Shown here in pieces: positions 49,089 through 58,179 of a stretch of 64,000 nucleotides of DNA. Origin of the DNA: Streptomyces sp. ISL-94 (GTDB taxonomy: Bacteria; Actinomycetota; Actinomycetes; Streptomycetales; Streptomycetaceae); contig NZ_JAGGOZ010000021.1 in the NCBI RefSeq assembly GCF_018614075.1, positions 47,349-111,348 on the forward strand, read 5' to 3'. Made by a program: the position numbers and the translations under genes. The notes beneath the pieces were generated by a model. It saw nothing but the letters and a program-made list of their open reading frames with translations. It had not been told where the DNA came from and did no database searches. Within the stretch, counting starts at the first letter, position 1, and each line of letters opens with the position of its first letter.

Positions 49089-50451
49089 TCAGTTGCTCCT
49101 CGGCGGCTGAGGGGTCGGGCCAGGGCTGGGGGAGGGGGTGCCAGGTTCCGCGGGGCCGGTTCCCGTTCCGGTGTGCGGCCCGCCGCCCTCGTGGTAGATC
49201 GGGTCGACGGAGACGTGGTGTCCGGCCGGGGTCTGCGACTCGAGCTGTCGCACAGCGGTGGCCCGCTGCTCGTCCGTGAGCGCGTACCACGCCATCGCGT
49301 CGTCCAGGTGCGGTTCCACTTTGTCCCAGTTCTCGCCCCGGGTCCTGATGTCGTTGGCCCGGCTGCCCGACTCGTCGCCGTACTGCTCATTCAGCTCCCG
49401 CACGCCCGGAGTGTCCGCCGCGTACAGGGTGAAAAGCTGCTTGTCGGTGCTCGCCCCGTAGGGGTTCTCCTGTATGCCTTTGAGGTGGTAGGCACTCATG
49501 CGGATGTTCTCGTCGGGGTTCTCTTCGATGTACTTGGTGAGCTGGGCGTCGTCGAGATCCCCGAGGAAGGTGCCGTCCCGGAGGGTGAACGCCTCCTTGT
49601 TTTGCTCCATCACCTCTCGCGCGGTGTCCGGCTTCATGTGCGTGATGCCGAGAGACTTGTCGGGCTTGAGGGACTGCTGCAACGACCAGTTGAACATCCG
49701 TCCCGCCTGGGCCAGCGGACCGGTCAGGCCGGGGCTGAAGTTCTGGTACCACTGCTGTTCCTGCCACAGGATCGCCAGCAGCAGCTTCCGGCTGATGCCG
49801 GTCTCGGCCGCGGCCCGGTTCAGTGCCGCGAACTGCGCCGGGGAGACGTTGACCGGATGTAGACCGTCGATGCCACCCGACAGGGCCAGGGCGACGGCGA
49901 GCGGGGAACCCGGGATCAGGGCCTCCTTGGCCAGCTTCGGATCGGAGATGGCGGTGAGGCCCTCGACCGTGCGCAGGGCACGTGCCGCCTCCACATCGGC
50001 CTGGGTTGCCTTCCGCAGGGCGTCGACGATGATCCCCTGTGCATGGTTGACCGGTTCGAGGTGCTCGGTACTGCCCTGCGGCACCATGACGGGGTGGGAC
50101 AGCTGGACCCGGCCGCTGTCGTCGACCTTCAGGTCGCGGCTGCGGGCGTAGTCCAGGGCGCTGTTCAGGTCCCGCTGCGCCCCCGCGATCGCCTCGGCCA
50201 ACTCGTCGTAGACCTTGGCCATCGCGCGCAGGGCCAGCGCGGACGTCTCGTAGTCGTCGGCGTGCTTCACGAACCGTTCCGTGGCGGCGCGGCCGGCCTC
50301 GCCGACCCAGCACCGGCTGACCGTACGGGCGACGTCCTGGCGCGCGTACGAGGCGAGGCCGTCGCACTGCTTCGCCACGGCCACCGCGTCGTCTGCCGCG
50401 GTGCGCCACTTTCTGCGGGTCGGCCTGCTGTAACTCGGGTACGGAGACCAT
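49089..50451 (-). pseudogene. WXG100-headed lytic-transglycosylase-like protein with a frameshift near the 5' end
   Basis: The start ATG at 50451 overlaps the upstream stop (TGATG) and encodes VSVPELQQADPQK. The run CAGAAAGTGG at about 50408-50417 then shifts the frame. Removing one A gives QKWRTAADDAVAVAKQCDGL, which runs into the long frame ending at 49089. The joined ~450-residue protein has a WXG100-type helical hairpin (the restored Trp lies at the turn) and a transglycosylase-like domain with ETGISRKLLLAILWQEQQWY (catalytic-Glu context, near 235). A Pro/Gly-rich tail follows. It is either inactivated by a 1-nt insertion or subject to slippage at AAAG. Confidence 0.75.
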
Positions 50452-50900
50452 CAGGCGTCCTCCAGCACGCCGCCGGCCGCGCGCAGTCCGTCGGCTATCG
50501 CCCTGTCCTCGGTGGTGATGGCGTTCGTGCCCGTGGTCAGGGCGTCGGCCGCGTCGTCGACCAGGTCCGCGAGCTCCCGGAGCCTGCGCTGCCAGGCGCC
50601 CACGCAGTCGTTGCTGGCCGAGCCGGCCGCCCACCCGGCGTGGCGGCGGCCCACGGCCTCGGCGTCGTCGAGCGAGGACTTGCCCCGGGCCTCGGCGTTC
50701 GCCGTACGGATGCCGGACGCCTTGGAGTGCACGGGGCCGTTGACGAGACCGAGGTCGGTCCTCCCCGGGGCAGGGGCGGGCGCCGGGGACGTGGAGGGAC
50801 TCGGCTGGGGAGTGGATGCGGGCGACGGCCCGGCGGAGGCGAGGCGCATGGCCGCTTCCCCTTTCGCCTGCGTCCATTCTGCTTCGAATTCGAACGTCAT
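50451..50900 (-). CDS. WXG100/ESX-like small secreted protein
   Basis: 149 residues from ATG 50900. A short N-terminal helix (MTFEFEAEWTQAKGEAAMRL) and a Pro/Ser-rich linker precede a helical hairpin (ADLVDDAADALTTGTNAITT). No signal peptide. First gene of a three-gene operon with the transglycosylase-like protein and the lipoprotein, a set common in Streptomyces chromosomes. Family membership inferred from layout. Confidence 0.6.
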   Translation of the reverse strand: MTFEFEAEWTQAKGEAAMRLASAGPSPASTPQPSPSTSPAPAPAPGRTDLGLVNGPVHSKASGIRTANAEARGKSSLDDAEAVGRRHAGWAAGSASNDCVGAWQRRLRELADLVDDAADALTTGTNAITTEDRAIADGLRAAGGVLEDA

Positions 50901-51147
50901 TTGTCCAGCCTCGCACAGCCCGATTGCCCCTGCTGCACCGTTTTCTGACAGAACATCAACCCGCCGATGCACTGCTCGCGGCCGCCGCAGAAGTGGTTCA
51001 CTGCCCTGGGCCGCCACCGGACCCGGTCCCCCCTCGCCCGCGGCAAGCTGCCGCATGGCACCGCCCCGGCCCCGGTGTGCGCACCGGAGGTCACCGCTAG
51101 CCGGGTCTCCGCCGCACACACGGCCGTGCGGGCGGGCGGGCAGCCTT
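50901..51147. other. Upstream region of the WXG operon
   Basis: Probably carries the promoter of the minus-strand WXG operon. No other element recognised. Confidence 0.3.
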
Positions 51148-51370
51148 GGTCGACGCGTACGAGGAGTCACCCTCCTGGAGGGGATCGTCGCTTGTGACGC
51201 CGGCAAGTCGGAGTGCCTGGTCCAGGCCGGGGAGCACCGGGAACAGGTTTACGCTCTCACCCAGAACTCGATCGACGTCAGCCTCGCCAGCCTGACGGCC
51301 TCGGCGAGGGCCTTGCCGAGGCCGCTCTCTCCACGACCTCCCCGAGGGTCGCAGACCTACCTCCCTTGAC
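51148..51370 (+). pseudogene. Truncated copy of the HD-hydrolase gene end
   Basis: ECLVQAGEHREQVYALTQNS and IDVSLASLTASARAL, ending near QTYLP, match the last ~70 residues of the HD protein encoded at 56572-57144 (LECLIQAVEYREQGYTLTQN; IDTSLASLKTDSAKAL; QTYLR). Start and catalytic part are missing. Like the full gene, it is followed by a CRISPR leader and array. Confidence 0.85.
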
Positions 51371-51393
51371 CGCTGCCGCAGCCAGGCCCTCGC

Positions 51394-51477
51394 TGGTATG
51401 AAATGAGTTCATTGCCGGATTCGGTGAAAGTGCTCGAGAACGGCGCATCGCCCGCATAGAGTTCCAGGTCAAGAAGC
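51394..51477 (+). promoter_or_regulatory. CRISPR leader of array 4
   Basis: CTGGTATGAAA, GGATTCGGTGAAAGTGCTCG, and CATAGAGTTCCAGGTCA ending AAGCCTG. Almost identical to the leader at 57309-57404. Confidence 0.9.
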
Positions 51478-51934
51478 CTGCTCCCCGCGCACGCGGGGAT
51501 GACCCCCCGTCCTCGTCGGGCTTCGCGGCATAGACGATCTGCTCCCCGCGCACGCGGGGATGACCCCCGCGCGATCTCCCTGACACACGTCGACCTCGAC
51601 TGCTCCCCGCGCACGCGGGGATGACCCCGACGTGACCGTCCTGCCGAAGCAGATCACCGGCTGCTCCCCGCGCACGCGGGGATGACCCCGGCGCTCACCC
51701 GCGTCCGCGCCCTCGCTGAGGCTGCTCCCCGCGCACGCGGGGATGACCCCACCTCCATGTCGGTGCGCGGTTCGACGGTGAACTGCTCCCCGCGCACGCG
51801 GGGATGACCCCCGGGTAGCCGCTTCCTTCCTCGTAGACGGTCACTGCTCCCCGCGCACGCGGGGATGACCCCGCGAAGTGGTTCTGGCCATCGACGAACA
51901 CGGCCCTGCTCCCCGCGCACGCGGGGATGAACCC
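51478..51934 (+). CRISPR. CRISPR array 4, eight near-perfect repeats
   Basis: 29-bp repeats (CTGCTCCCCGCGCACG ... GGGGATGACCCC) start at 51478, 51539, 51600, 51661, 51722, 51783, 51844 and 51906, giving seven spacers of 32-33 bp. All are identical except the last, which reads GATGAACCCC. Uniform repeats and an intact leader suggest the youngest or best-maintained array together with that at 57.4 kb. Confidence 0.98.
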
Positions 51935-51962
51935 CCACAGTGGTTGGCGCTTCCCGGCTGGC

Positions 51963-52679
51963 TCACCCGCCGACGGCCCCCATCGGCCTCGGCCGGCGGC
52001 GGGAGTGCAGCCTGGCCTCCGCCGTGTGCGGGGCCGTTACGACGGAGTCGGTGGGGACCGTGCGGGCGGCCAGGGTGACGCCGCTGTTGAGCTGGGTGTG
52101 GCGGCCGACCGCGACGCCCGGGCCGAGGCTGATGGTGTTGCCCGTCTGGGTGTCGTCGCCGATGACGGCGCCGAATTGGGTGGTGCCGCATCGGTAGAGG
52201 CCGGTTTCGGTGCGGATGATGACCTCGCGGTCCGGGGTGTGCATGTCGCGGCACATGTTGATCGCGGCCACCGTGACCCCGGCGGACAGGTGGGCCCGGG
52301 CGCCGACGATCGTACGGTTGATGCCGATACGGTGGCCGAGGACGGCGTCCTCGCCGATGAACGCTGCCGTCACCTCGCAGTTGAACCCGACCGAGGCGCC
52401 GGCGCACACCACGCTGCCCTTGCGGACGGTGGAGAACTCGAAGACCTTCGCGCCCGCGCCGATGATGACGTCGTCCCCGATGATCGCCTGGGGGTGGACG
52501 AACGCGGTCGGGTGGATGCGGCCGGCGTCGCCGAGCGCGTCGAGGGATTGGCGGTGGAGTTCGGGCCAGCGGGCGAGGAAGTCGGCGAGGTCGTAGGTGT
52601 CCAGGCTTCCGTACGGGGTCCCGGAGAGGGGACCGCGGGCGGGGGCCGAGACGTAGTCGCTGAGGAGGAGCGGGGTCAT
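51963..52679 (-). CDS. Left-handed beta-helix (hexapeptide-repeat) acyltransferase
   Basis: 238 residues from ATG 52679. Hexapeptide repeats run from residue ~60 (HPTAFVHPQAIIGDDVIIGA; VLGHRIGINRTIVGARAHLS; FGAVIGDDTQTGNTISLGPG). This fold forms trimeric O- or N-acyltransferases and carbonic-anhydrase-like proteins. The neighbouring glycosyltransferase and NAD-dependent epimerase suggest modification of a sugar. The Cys-His pair ETGLYRCGTTQFG in the helix is uncommon. Divergent from the glycosyltransferase gene. Confidence 0.8.
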   Translation of the reverse strand: MTPLLLSDYVSAPARGPLSGTPYGSLDTYDLADFLARWPELHRQSLDALGDAGRIHPTAFVHPQAIIGDDVIIGAGAKVFEFSTVRKGSVVCAGASVGFNCEVTAAFIGEDAVLGHRIGINRTIVGARAHLSAGVTVAAINMCRDMHTPDREVIIRTETGLYRCGTTQFGAVIGDDTQTGNTISLGPGVAVGRHTQLNSGVTLAARTVPTDSVVTAPHTAEARLHSRRRPRPMGAVGG

Positions 52680-52763
52680 GGCTTGGGGCCTTTCGCGTGG
52701 CCTGGGCATGGCTCGGGCGGGCGGTACGCTCGCCGTTCACCTCGTGCCGGAAGGAAGGACGTG

Positions 52764-53645
52764 ATGGGTGTGACCCGACCGCGGGTGGGCGTGGCCGTGC
52801 TGACGATGGGCGACCGGATGCCCGAGCTGCGGGCCCTGCTGGACTCGGTCGCCAAGCAGGACGAGCCCGCCGCCCGGATCGTCGTGGTCGGCAACGGCTG
52901 TGCGCTGCCCGGTCTGCCCGAGGGCGTTACAGGGGTGGAGCTGGCGGAGAACCTGGGTGTGTCCGGCGGCCGCAACGTCGCGTGGCGGCGGCTGCGGGAG
53001 TTCGGGGACGTCGACGTACTGGTGGACCTGGATGACGACGGGCTGCTTGTCGATGCCGATGTCGTGCGACGCATCGCCGACCTCTACGAGGACCAGGGCC
53101 GCCTCGGCATCGTCAGCTTCCGGATCGCCGACGAGACGGGCGAGACCCAGCGTCGCCACATCCCCCGCCTGCGGGCGAAGGACCCGATGCGGCGCGGCCT
53201 GGTCACGACGTTCCTCGGCGGCGGCCACGCGCTGTCGATGCCGATGCTGGAGCGGACGGGTGGCTGGCCGGACTCGTTCTTCTTCACCCACGAGGAGACC
53301 GACCTCGCCTGGCGCGCGCTGGACGCCGGCTGGGACATCCTCTACGAGCCGCAGCTCGTCCTCCAGCACCCCAAGACCTCTCCCGCCCGGCACGCGGTCT
53401 ACTACCGGATGACCGCCCGCAACCGGGTCTGGCTCGCCAAACGCCACCTGCCCGCCCCCCTCGTCCCCGTCTACCTCGGCGTGTGGACCGTGCTGACCGT
53501 GGCCCGGACGCGGTCGGCGGCCGGGCTGCGGGCCTGGTTCGGCGGGTTCGCCGAGGGCGTTCGGACCAGCGGCGGACCCCGCCGGCCCATGCGGTGGCGC
53601 ACCGTCGTGCGGATGGCCCGGCTGGGCCGGCCGCCGGTCATCTAG
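52764..53645 (+). CDS. Family 2 glycosyltransferase
   Basis: 293 residues from ATG 52764 (GTG 52761 adds one residue) after GGAAGGA. GT-A fold: VGVAVLTMGDRMPELRALLD, the nucleotide-sugar aspartates DVLVDLDDDGLLVDADVVRR (near 90-110), GGGHALSMPMLERTGGWPDS, then ETDLAWRALDAGWDILYEPQ. A C-terminal amphipathic/hydrophobic stretch (LVPVYLGVWTVLTVARTR) may anchor it to the membrane. Transfers a sugar from an NDP donor; acceptor unknown. Convergent with the epimerase gene six bases away. Confidence 0.9.
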   Translation: MGVTRPRVGVAVLTMGDRMPELRALLDSVAKQDEPAARIVVVGNGCALPGLPEGVTGVELAENLGVSGGRNVAWRRLREFGDVDVLVDLDDDGLLVDADVVRRIADLYEDQGRLGIVSFRIADETGETQRRHIPRLRAKDPMRRGLVTTFLGGGHALSMPMLERTGGWPDSFFFTHEETDLAWRALDAGWDILYEPQLVLQHPKTSPARHAVYYRMTARNRVWLAKRHLPAPLVPVYLGVWTVLTVARTRSAAGLRAWFGGFAEGVRTSGGPRRPMRWRTVVRMARLGRPPVI

Positions 53646-53650
53646 GCCCG

Positions 53651-54745
53651 TCAGCCCTGCGTCGCGGTCTGCGCCAGCCAGCCGGGCGCGGCGTGCGGGG
53701 CGTTCTGCAGCCACGCCACGTAGCGGGCCACGCCGTCGGCGATGGCCACCCGCGGCTTCCAGCCCAGGATGTTCTCCATGCGGCGGACCGAGGCGTACCC
53801 GCCGAGCGGGTCCCCGGCCGGCAGCGGCGTCTCCAGCATCGGTGTGCCGGGGTAGTGGGCGCGGACCAGGTCGGCGACGTCGCGGATGCTGGTTGCCACC
53901 CCGGTGCCGATGTTGACCGTCTCGGTGTGCGCCCGGGGGCTGGTCAGCGCGCGCAGGGTGCCCTCGGCGATGTCGTCGACGTGGGTCAGGTCGCGGACCT
54001 GGCGGCCGCCGCCGTTCAGGTGCAGCGGCAGCCCGAGTGAGGCGCGGGCGGCGAACCAGGCCACCACCCACGAGTGGCTGTTGGGCTTGACGGTCTGCGG
54101 CTCCCCGTAGACGGAGAAGTACCGGACGATCGCGTACGAGATCCCGACCTGGCCCAAGACGAGGGCGGTCTGCTCCTCGCCCCACGCCTTGGTGTTCCCG
54201 TACACCGACACCGGCCGCATGCGGTCGCCCTCGTGGAACTGGGGCGGGATCCGCCCGTGGACCACCTCCAGAAGCTGGCGCATGGTCAGCAGCTCCTGGC
54301 TGTGGGCCTCCTCGGGGCTGCCGTCGCCGTAGACGCTGGCGGAGGACACGAACACCATCCGCCGGATACGGGCACTGGCCGCGACGGCGTCCAGGACGGC
54401 CTGGGTTCCCGCGATGTTCGTGTCGATCGCGGCGAGCGGCTCGCGGGTGCAGGCCGCCACGTCCGCGAGGGCGGCCGCGTGGACGACGTAGTCGCACTCC
54501 GCCACGAGCTTGCGTACGAGCGGGGCGTCGCGGATGTCGCCGGTGATGACGTCCGGGTCGGTCGGGTCGACGCCGAAGAAGTCGGTGTAGACGTGCTGGG
54601 GGTAGGCGTTCATGCTGCACAGCGAGATGGGGCGGGCGCCGAGCGCGCGCAGCCGGGCGGTGATGCGGGAGCCGATGAGCCCCGCACCGCCCGTCACCAG
54701 GACGGTGGCGCCGGTCAGGGCGGCGAGGGGGGAGCGGTCGTACAC
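53651..54745 (-). CDS. NAD-dependent sugar epimerase/dehydratase (extended SDR)
   Basis: 364 residues from GTG 54745. Rossmann motif VLVTGGAGLIGSRITARLRA (near 15), VVHAAALADVAACTREPLAA, the Ser of VFVSSASVYGDGSPE, and the YxxxK motif in RPVSVYGNTKAWGEE (near 187). A substrate part follows with GGRQVRDLTHVDDIAEGTLR. Typical UDP-glucose-4-epimerase-like length. Works in the cytoplasm on an NDP-sugar, presumably feeding the adjacent glycosyltransferase. Confidence 0.92.
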   Translation of the reverse strand: MYDRSPLAALTGATVLVTGGAGLIGSRITARLRALGARPISLCSMNAYPQHVYTDFFGVDPTDPDVITGDIRDAPLVRKLVAECDYVVHAAALADVAACTREPLAAIDTNIAGTQAVLDAVAASARIRRMVFVSSASVYGDGSPEEAHSQELLTMRQLLEVVHGRIPPQFHEGDRMRPVSVYGNTKAWGEEQTALVLGQVGISYAIVRYFSVYGEPQTVKPNSHSWVVAWFAARASLGLPLHLNGGGRQVRDLTHVDDIAEGTLRALTSPRAHTETVNIGTGVATSIRDVADLVRAHYPGTPMLETPLPAGDPLGGYASVRRMENILGWKPRVAIADGVARYVAWLQNAPHAAPGWLAQTATQG

Positions 54746-54880
54746 GATGCCTCCGCGAGGTGCCGGCGGCGGCCCGGGCGGGCCGTCGGTTTGGTGGTGT
54801 CCGCAGGCCGGGGAAGTCGGCCGTACGGAGGGAGTAGCCGCACCGGGGCCGGGCGGTCGGCCTCCCGGGTGCGGGGCGGC

Positions 54881-55105
54881 TCAGGCAGCCGCGAGGAGCT
54901 GGATGTTGGCCACGGCGGTCGCCAGCTCGGTGCCGCCGGCCACGGGGCGGATGTAGGCGCGGCGGGTCCAGCGCGGGCCCGCGTGGGTGTCGACCTCCTC
55001 GAGGACGACGGCCATCAGCCGCCCCTCGGTGCCGGAGGCCAGGTCGCGGACCAGGCAGCCGAGCAGCGGATGCGCTTCGTGTCCGAAGCCGAGGTGGGTA
55101 CTCAT
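54881..55105 (-). CDS. Small unknown protein, 74 aa
   Basis: ATG 55105, overlapping the stop of the 58-aa gene as ATGA. CLVRDLASGTEGRLMAVVLE and RRAYIRPVAGGTELATAVAN suggest a small beta-barrel-like fold. Proteins of this size and pattern occur beside XRE-type regulators in Streptomyces. Function not recognised. Confidence 0.6.
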   Translation of the reverse strand: MSTHLGFGHEAHPLLGCLVRDLASGTEGRLMAVVLEEVDTHAGPRWTRRAYIRPVAGGTELATAVANIQLLAAA

Positions 55106-55278
55106 GTCCGGTCGTTCCCTCCGCCGGGCTGCTGGCTTGCGGGGTCGTAGCCGCGCAGGAATCGGGCGAGGCCGCGGCCGGCGCGCGCCAGGAGCTCGGG
55201 CGATGGGTGGCCCTGCGGCAAGCGGTCGAGGCCGTTGTCCGCCGTGTCGTCTGCTGTGTCGTCTGCCGGTCCGTTCAC
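55102..55278 (-). CDS. Small unknown protein, 58 aa
   Basis: GTG 55278 preceded by AGGAGGCC. Contains a repeated TADDTADDT-like acidic segment, then a short helix (PELLARAGRGLARFLRGYDP). It is divergent from the XRE regulator and coupled to the 74-aa gene. Function not recognised. Confidence 0.55.
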   Translation of the reverse strand: MNGPADDTADDTADNGLDRLPQGHPSPELLARAGRGLARFLRGYDPASQQPGGGNDRT

Positions 55279-55456
55279 GGGCGGCCTCCTCACATCGGGC
55301 CGGTCGACACGGCCTGTGCCTGCAGGCGGTTGGGCCGCGCCGGGGGTCAGGTCGGGTCGGGCTTTCTCGGGACGACCGTAGGGTCACTGCGGATGCGGTA
55401 GGACTGACCCGGGGTACGAGTTCGTCAGAGGACATCGCGACCGGGGGCAGGCCGTC

Positions 55457-56575
55457 ATGAGCAGGCCGCACACATCAGCAGGCGCAGTGACGGGCTTCGT
55501 GCTGCGCCTGGCCAGGCAGAGCATTCCGCGTACCCAGGTCTCGATGGCGGAGGCCCTGGGCGTGGACCTGAACACCTGGCAGGGCTGGGAATCCGGTCGC
55601 CGGCCGGTGGCGCACATGCGGGTGGGGGCGCTGCTGGAGCTGCGCCGGCGGCTTCCCGCGCTCGGCGCCGACCCCCGGCTGGTGGGGCTCCTGGACGCGG
55701 CGATGGACGCGGACCGCATCATCGCCTCCGGACTCGGCGGCCTGGACGCCGACCGCCAGGGCGGCCCCCACCCGTTGGCCGGCTGGGTCCACACCCGCGA
55801 CACCGCGCACATGCTCGCCTGGGCCCTGACCGGTACGGCGCCGCCCGCGCTCGCCGGCCTGGCGCCCGCGCCCCGCCGCGGGCCCGTGGCGGCCGCGCCG
55901 CTCCTGGGCCCGGCGGACCGGCAGATGTTCTTCGACCGGCTGCGCGAGAGCGCCGAGTTGGCCGCCGGTCAGGGCGGGGGCGGGGTGCTGCTGCACCGGC
56001 AGGCCTTATATCTGGCCTCGTACGACCGGGGGCCCGACGCCGCCGCGTGGACCGCACAGGCCCTGCACGGGCGCCGGGACGTACTGGCGCGGCGCGGCTG
56101 GTCCCCGCACTGGGCGGAGGCCCGCTCGACCGCGACCGCCCTGGCCCGCCTCGGAGACCCGCAGCCGCTGCTGGACTTCATCGAGCGGGCCGTCGCCGAC
56201 GACGACACCGCCGAGGCGGCGAACCTGAACTACTGGGCGTACTGGCTCGGCGCGTACGCCGTGCCGCAGGCCGACGACACCTTCATGCGGGACCGGGAGC
56301 TGACCGGCTGGGACCCGGTGACGCTGCTGCGCGCGCTGGCCCGCGGGATACACCTCGCCCCCGGTTACGTGGACCTGTACGCGCACTCGCTGTGGGCACT
56401 GCTGCGCGCGTTCCCGTGGCTGCCGCAGGCAGCGGGCCGGCTCGGCGCCCCGCTGCAGGGGAAGGTGGCGGAGCTCCTGGACGGGGCAGAACTGTCGGAA
56501 AGATCCAGACGTGAACTGGGCTCCGTCGCATACGTTCTAGGTCAGCACACCCGAGAGACCGGAGGCAGCAGATGA
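55457..56575 (+). CDS. XRE-family regulator with C-terminal helical domain
   Basis: 372 residues from ATG 55457. The helix-turn-helix is at about 20-65 (QSIPRTQVSMAEALGVDLNT, WQGWESGRRPVAHMRVGALL). A long helical C-terminal region (RESAELAAGQGGGGVLLHRQ; YWAYWLGAYAVPQADDTFMR) resembles the ligand-sensing domains of large actinobacterial XRE proteins. Its stop overlaps the HD gene start (ATGA), so the two are coupled. Probably regulates this operon and the divergent small genes. Confidence 0.8.
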   Translation: MSRPHTSAGAVTGFVLRLARQSIPRTQVSMAEALGVDLNTWQGWESGRRPVAHMRVGALLELRRRLPALGADPRLVGLLDAAMDADRIIASGLGGLDADRQGGPHPLAGWVHTRDTAHMLAWALTGTAPPALAGLAPAPRRGPVAAAPLLGPADRQMFFDRLRESAELAAGQGGGGVLLHRQALYLASYDRGPDAAAWTAQALHGRRDVLARRGWSPHWAEARSTATALARLGDPQPLLDFIERAVADDDTAEAANLNYWAYWLGAYAVPQADDTFMRDRELTGWDPVTLLRALARGIHLAPGYVDLYAHSLWALLRAFPWLPQAAGRLGAPLQGKVAELLDGAELSERSRRELGSVAYVLGQHTRETGGSR

Positions 56576-57144
56576 AGGACGACACGGCCCGGGGCACGAC
56601 CGGCTTCCTCTTCGAGATGGGCGTCCTCAAGCGCGTCGCGCGTACGGGCTGGTGGTTCCTCGGGAACAAGCAGCCCGAGACCATCGCCGAGCACTCCTTC
56701 CGGGTCGGGGTCATCGGCTCGGTGCTGGCGATGATGGAGGGCGCCGACCCGGCGCGAACTTCCCTCCTCTGCCTCTTCCACGACAGCCAGGAGACGCGGG
56801 TCGGCGACATCCCGCACATCGGGCGCCGCTATCTGCGCGCCGCCTCCAACCAGGAGGTCACCGCGGACCAGGTCTCGGCGGCGCACCCGGCCGTCCGCGC
56901 GGGCGTGCAGTCGGCGGTCGACGAGTACGAGGACGGCACCACCCCCGAGGCGATCGTGGCGCGCGACGCGGACAAGCTGGAGTGCCTGATCCAGGCCGTG
57001 GAGTACCGCGAACAGGGCTACACCCTCACCCAGAACTGGATCGACACCAGCCTCGCCAGCCTGAAGACGGACTCGGCGAAGGCCCTGGCGGACGCGGCCC
57101 TCTCCATGACGTCCCTGGAGTGGCAGCAGACCTACCTTCGCTGA
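56572..57144 (+). CDS. HD-domain hydrolase, YfbR/5'-deoxynucleotidase-like
   Basis: 190 residues from ATG 56572, coupled to the XRE gene. Metal-binding motifs of the HD superfamily: EHSFRVGVIGSVLAM (first His), LCLFHDSQETRVGDIPHIGR (HD doublet near 65) and VARDADKLECLIQAVEYR (second Asp near 133). Related proteins hydrolyse dNMPs or other nucleotides. The last third of this gene recurs at 51.15 kb, and both copies are followed by the same CRISPR leader and an array. Confidence 0.88.
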   Translation: MKDDTARGTTGFLFEMGVLKRVARTGWWFLGNKQPETIAEHSFRVGVIGSVLAMMEGADPARTSLLCLFHDSQETRVGDIPHIGRRYLRAASNQEVTADQVSAAHPAVRAGVQSAVDEYEDGTTPEAIVARDADKLECLIQAVEYREQGYTLTQNWIDTSLASLKTDSAKALADAALSMTSLEWQQTYLR

Positions 57145-57308
57145 CCGCTCCCGCGGGACGGGGCCATCACCCCCTGCGGAGCTCGTTCCCCGTTGAGGGG
57201 CCGAGGGTGGGGCAGCGGCTTGCGGTGCCGAGGCCGCGCTACAGGCAGCTGCGGGGCTGCGCACTGCAACTGGTGGTAGCCGTTGGCCCTGGGGGCACCT
57301 GCCATCAC

Positions 57309-57404
57309 GGCGCCTCGCTCTGGTATGAAATTGTTGATTTGCCGGATTCGGTGAAAGTACTCAAGAACGGCGCATCGCCCGCATAGAGTCCCAGGTCAAG
57401 AAGC
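57309..57404 (+). promoter_or_regulatory. CRISPR leader of array 5
   Basis: TCTGGTATGAAA, GGATTCGGTGAAAGTACTCA and CATAGAGTCCCAGGTCA ending AAGCCTG. Two or three differences from the leader of array 4 over its last 65 bp. Confidence 0.9.
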
Positions 57405-57797
57405 CTGCTCCCCGCGCACGCGGGGATGACCCCGACCGCACCCTCCCCGGCAGCAGCTACGCCATCTGCTCCCCGCGCACGCGGGATGACCCCTCCTCGC
57501 CGGGGGCCCGGCCACCCTGCCCACCCTGCTCCCCGCGCACGCGGGGATGACCCCGGTCTCCCGGGCAGTTCGGGCACGCGGCTGTGCTGCTCCCCGCGCA
57601 CGCGGGGATGACCCCACACCTAGGCATTCTCGATACGTCGGACCCCTCTGCTCCCCGCGCACGCGGGGATGACCCCGGCATCCTCATGCTCGCGCAGACG
57701 GTCGGTGCCTGCTCCCCGCGCACGCGGGGATGAACCCCACGCACGTCCCCCTCAGTCGGGGGTCAACGCTGCTCCCCTCTCACGCGGAGATCCTCGG
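57405..57797 (+). CRISPR. CRISPR array 5, seven repeats
   Basis: Repeats start at 57405, 57466, 57526, 57587, 57648, 57709 and 57769. The unit at 57466 lacks one G (GCGGGATGACC), so the next period is 60. The sixth reads GATGAACCCC, and the seventh is degenerate (CTGCTCCCCTCTCACGCGG). Six spacers. Same repeat variant as array 4. Confidence 0.98.
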
Positions 57798-58179
57798 GAC
57801 CAGCGCCGCCGTCGGCCATCACATACTGGGTCGCCGGAGGGGCACGGCGCACCGAGCGGTCGGACCCCGGCGACGACTCCGCCGATCTCCTCGACCCTGC
57901 AACGGCTGGCAGACCGCCCCGTCCTGGTGCCGGGGGATTTCGGGTGTCATGGTCAGCCACCGGCGGAGGGGTGGGGTCGTCCAGGGCGTCGTACACGGAT
58001 CATCCTCCGGCGGTGTAGTGCTTCTTCACGGTCGAGGGCCTCGGTGAAGGGGGATCAGGGCTTTGTCGAGGCAGTAGTCGCCGGCCTGGGACCAGCCGTT
58101 CTTGTCCGGCATGGTCAGGGAGAGCGGCGAGGCGATCCCGCGGCCGCATTGGCTCCCGCACGCGCCTCGCCGGACGGGG
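57798..58179. other. Gene-free stretch between array 5 and the NB-ARC gene
   Basis: About 380 bp without convincing coding sequence or repeats. Possibly debris of a plus-strand gene, but no frame reads well. Confidence 0.3.
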
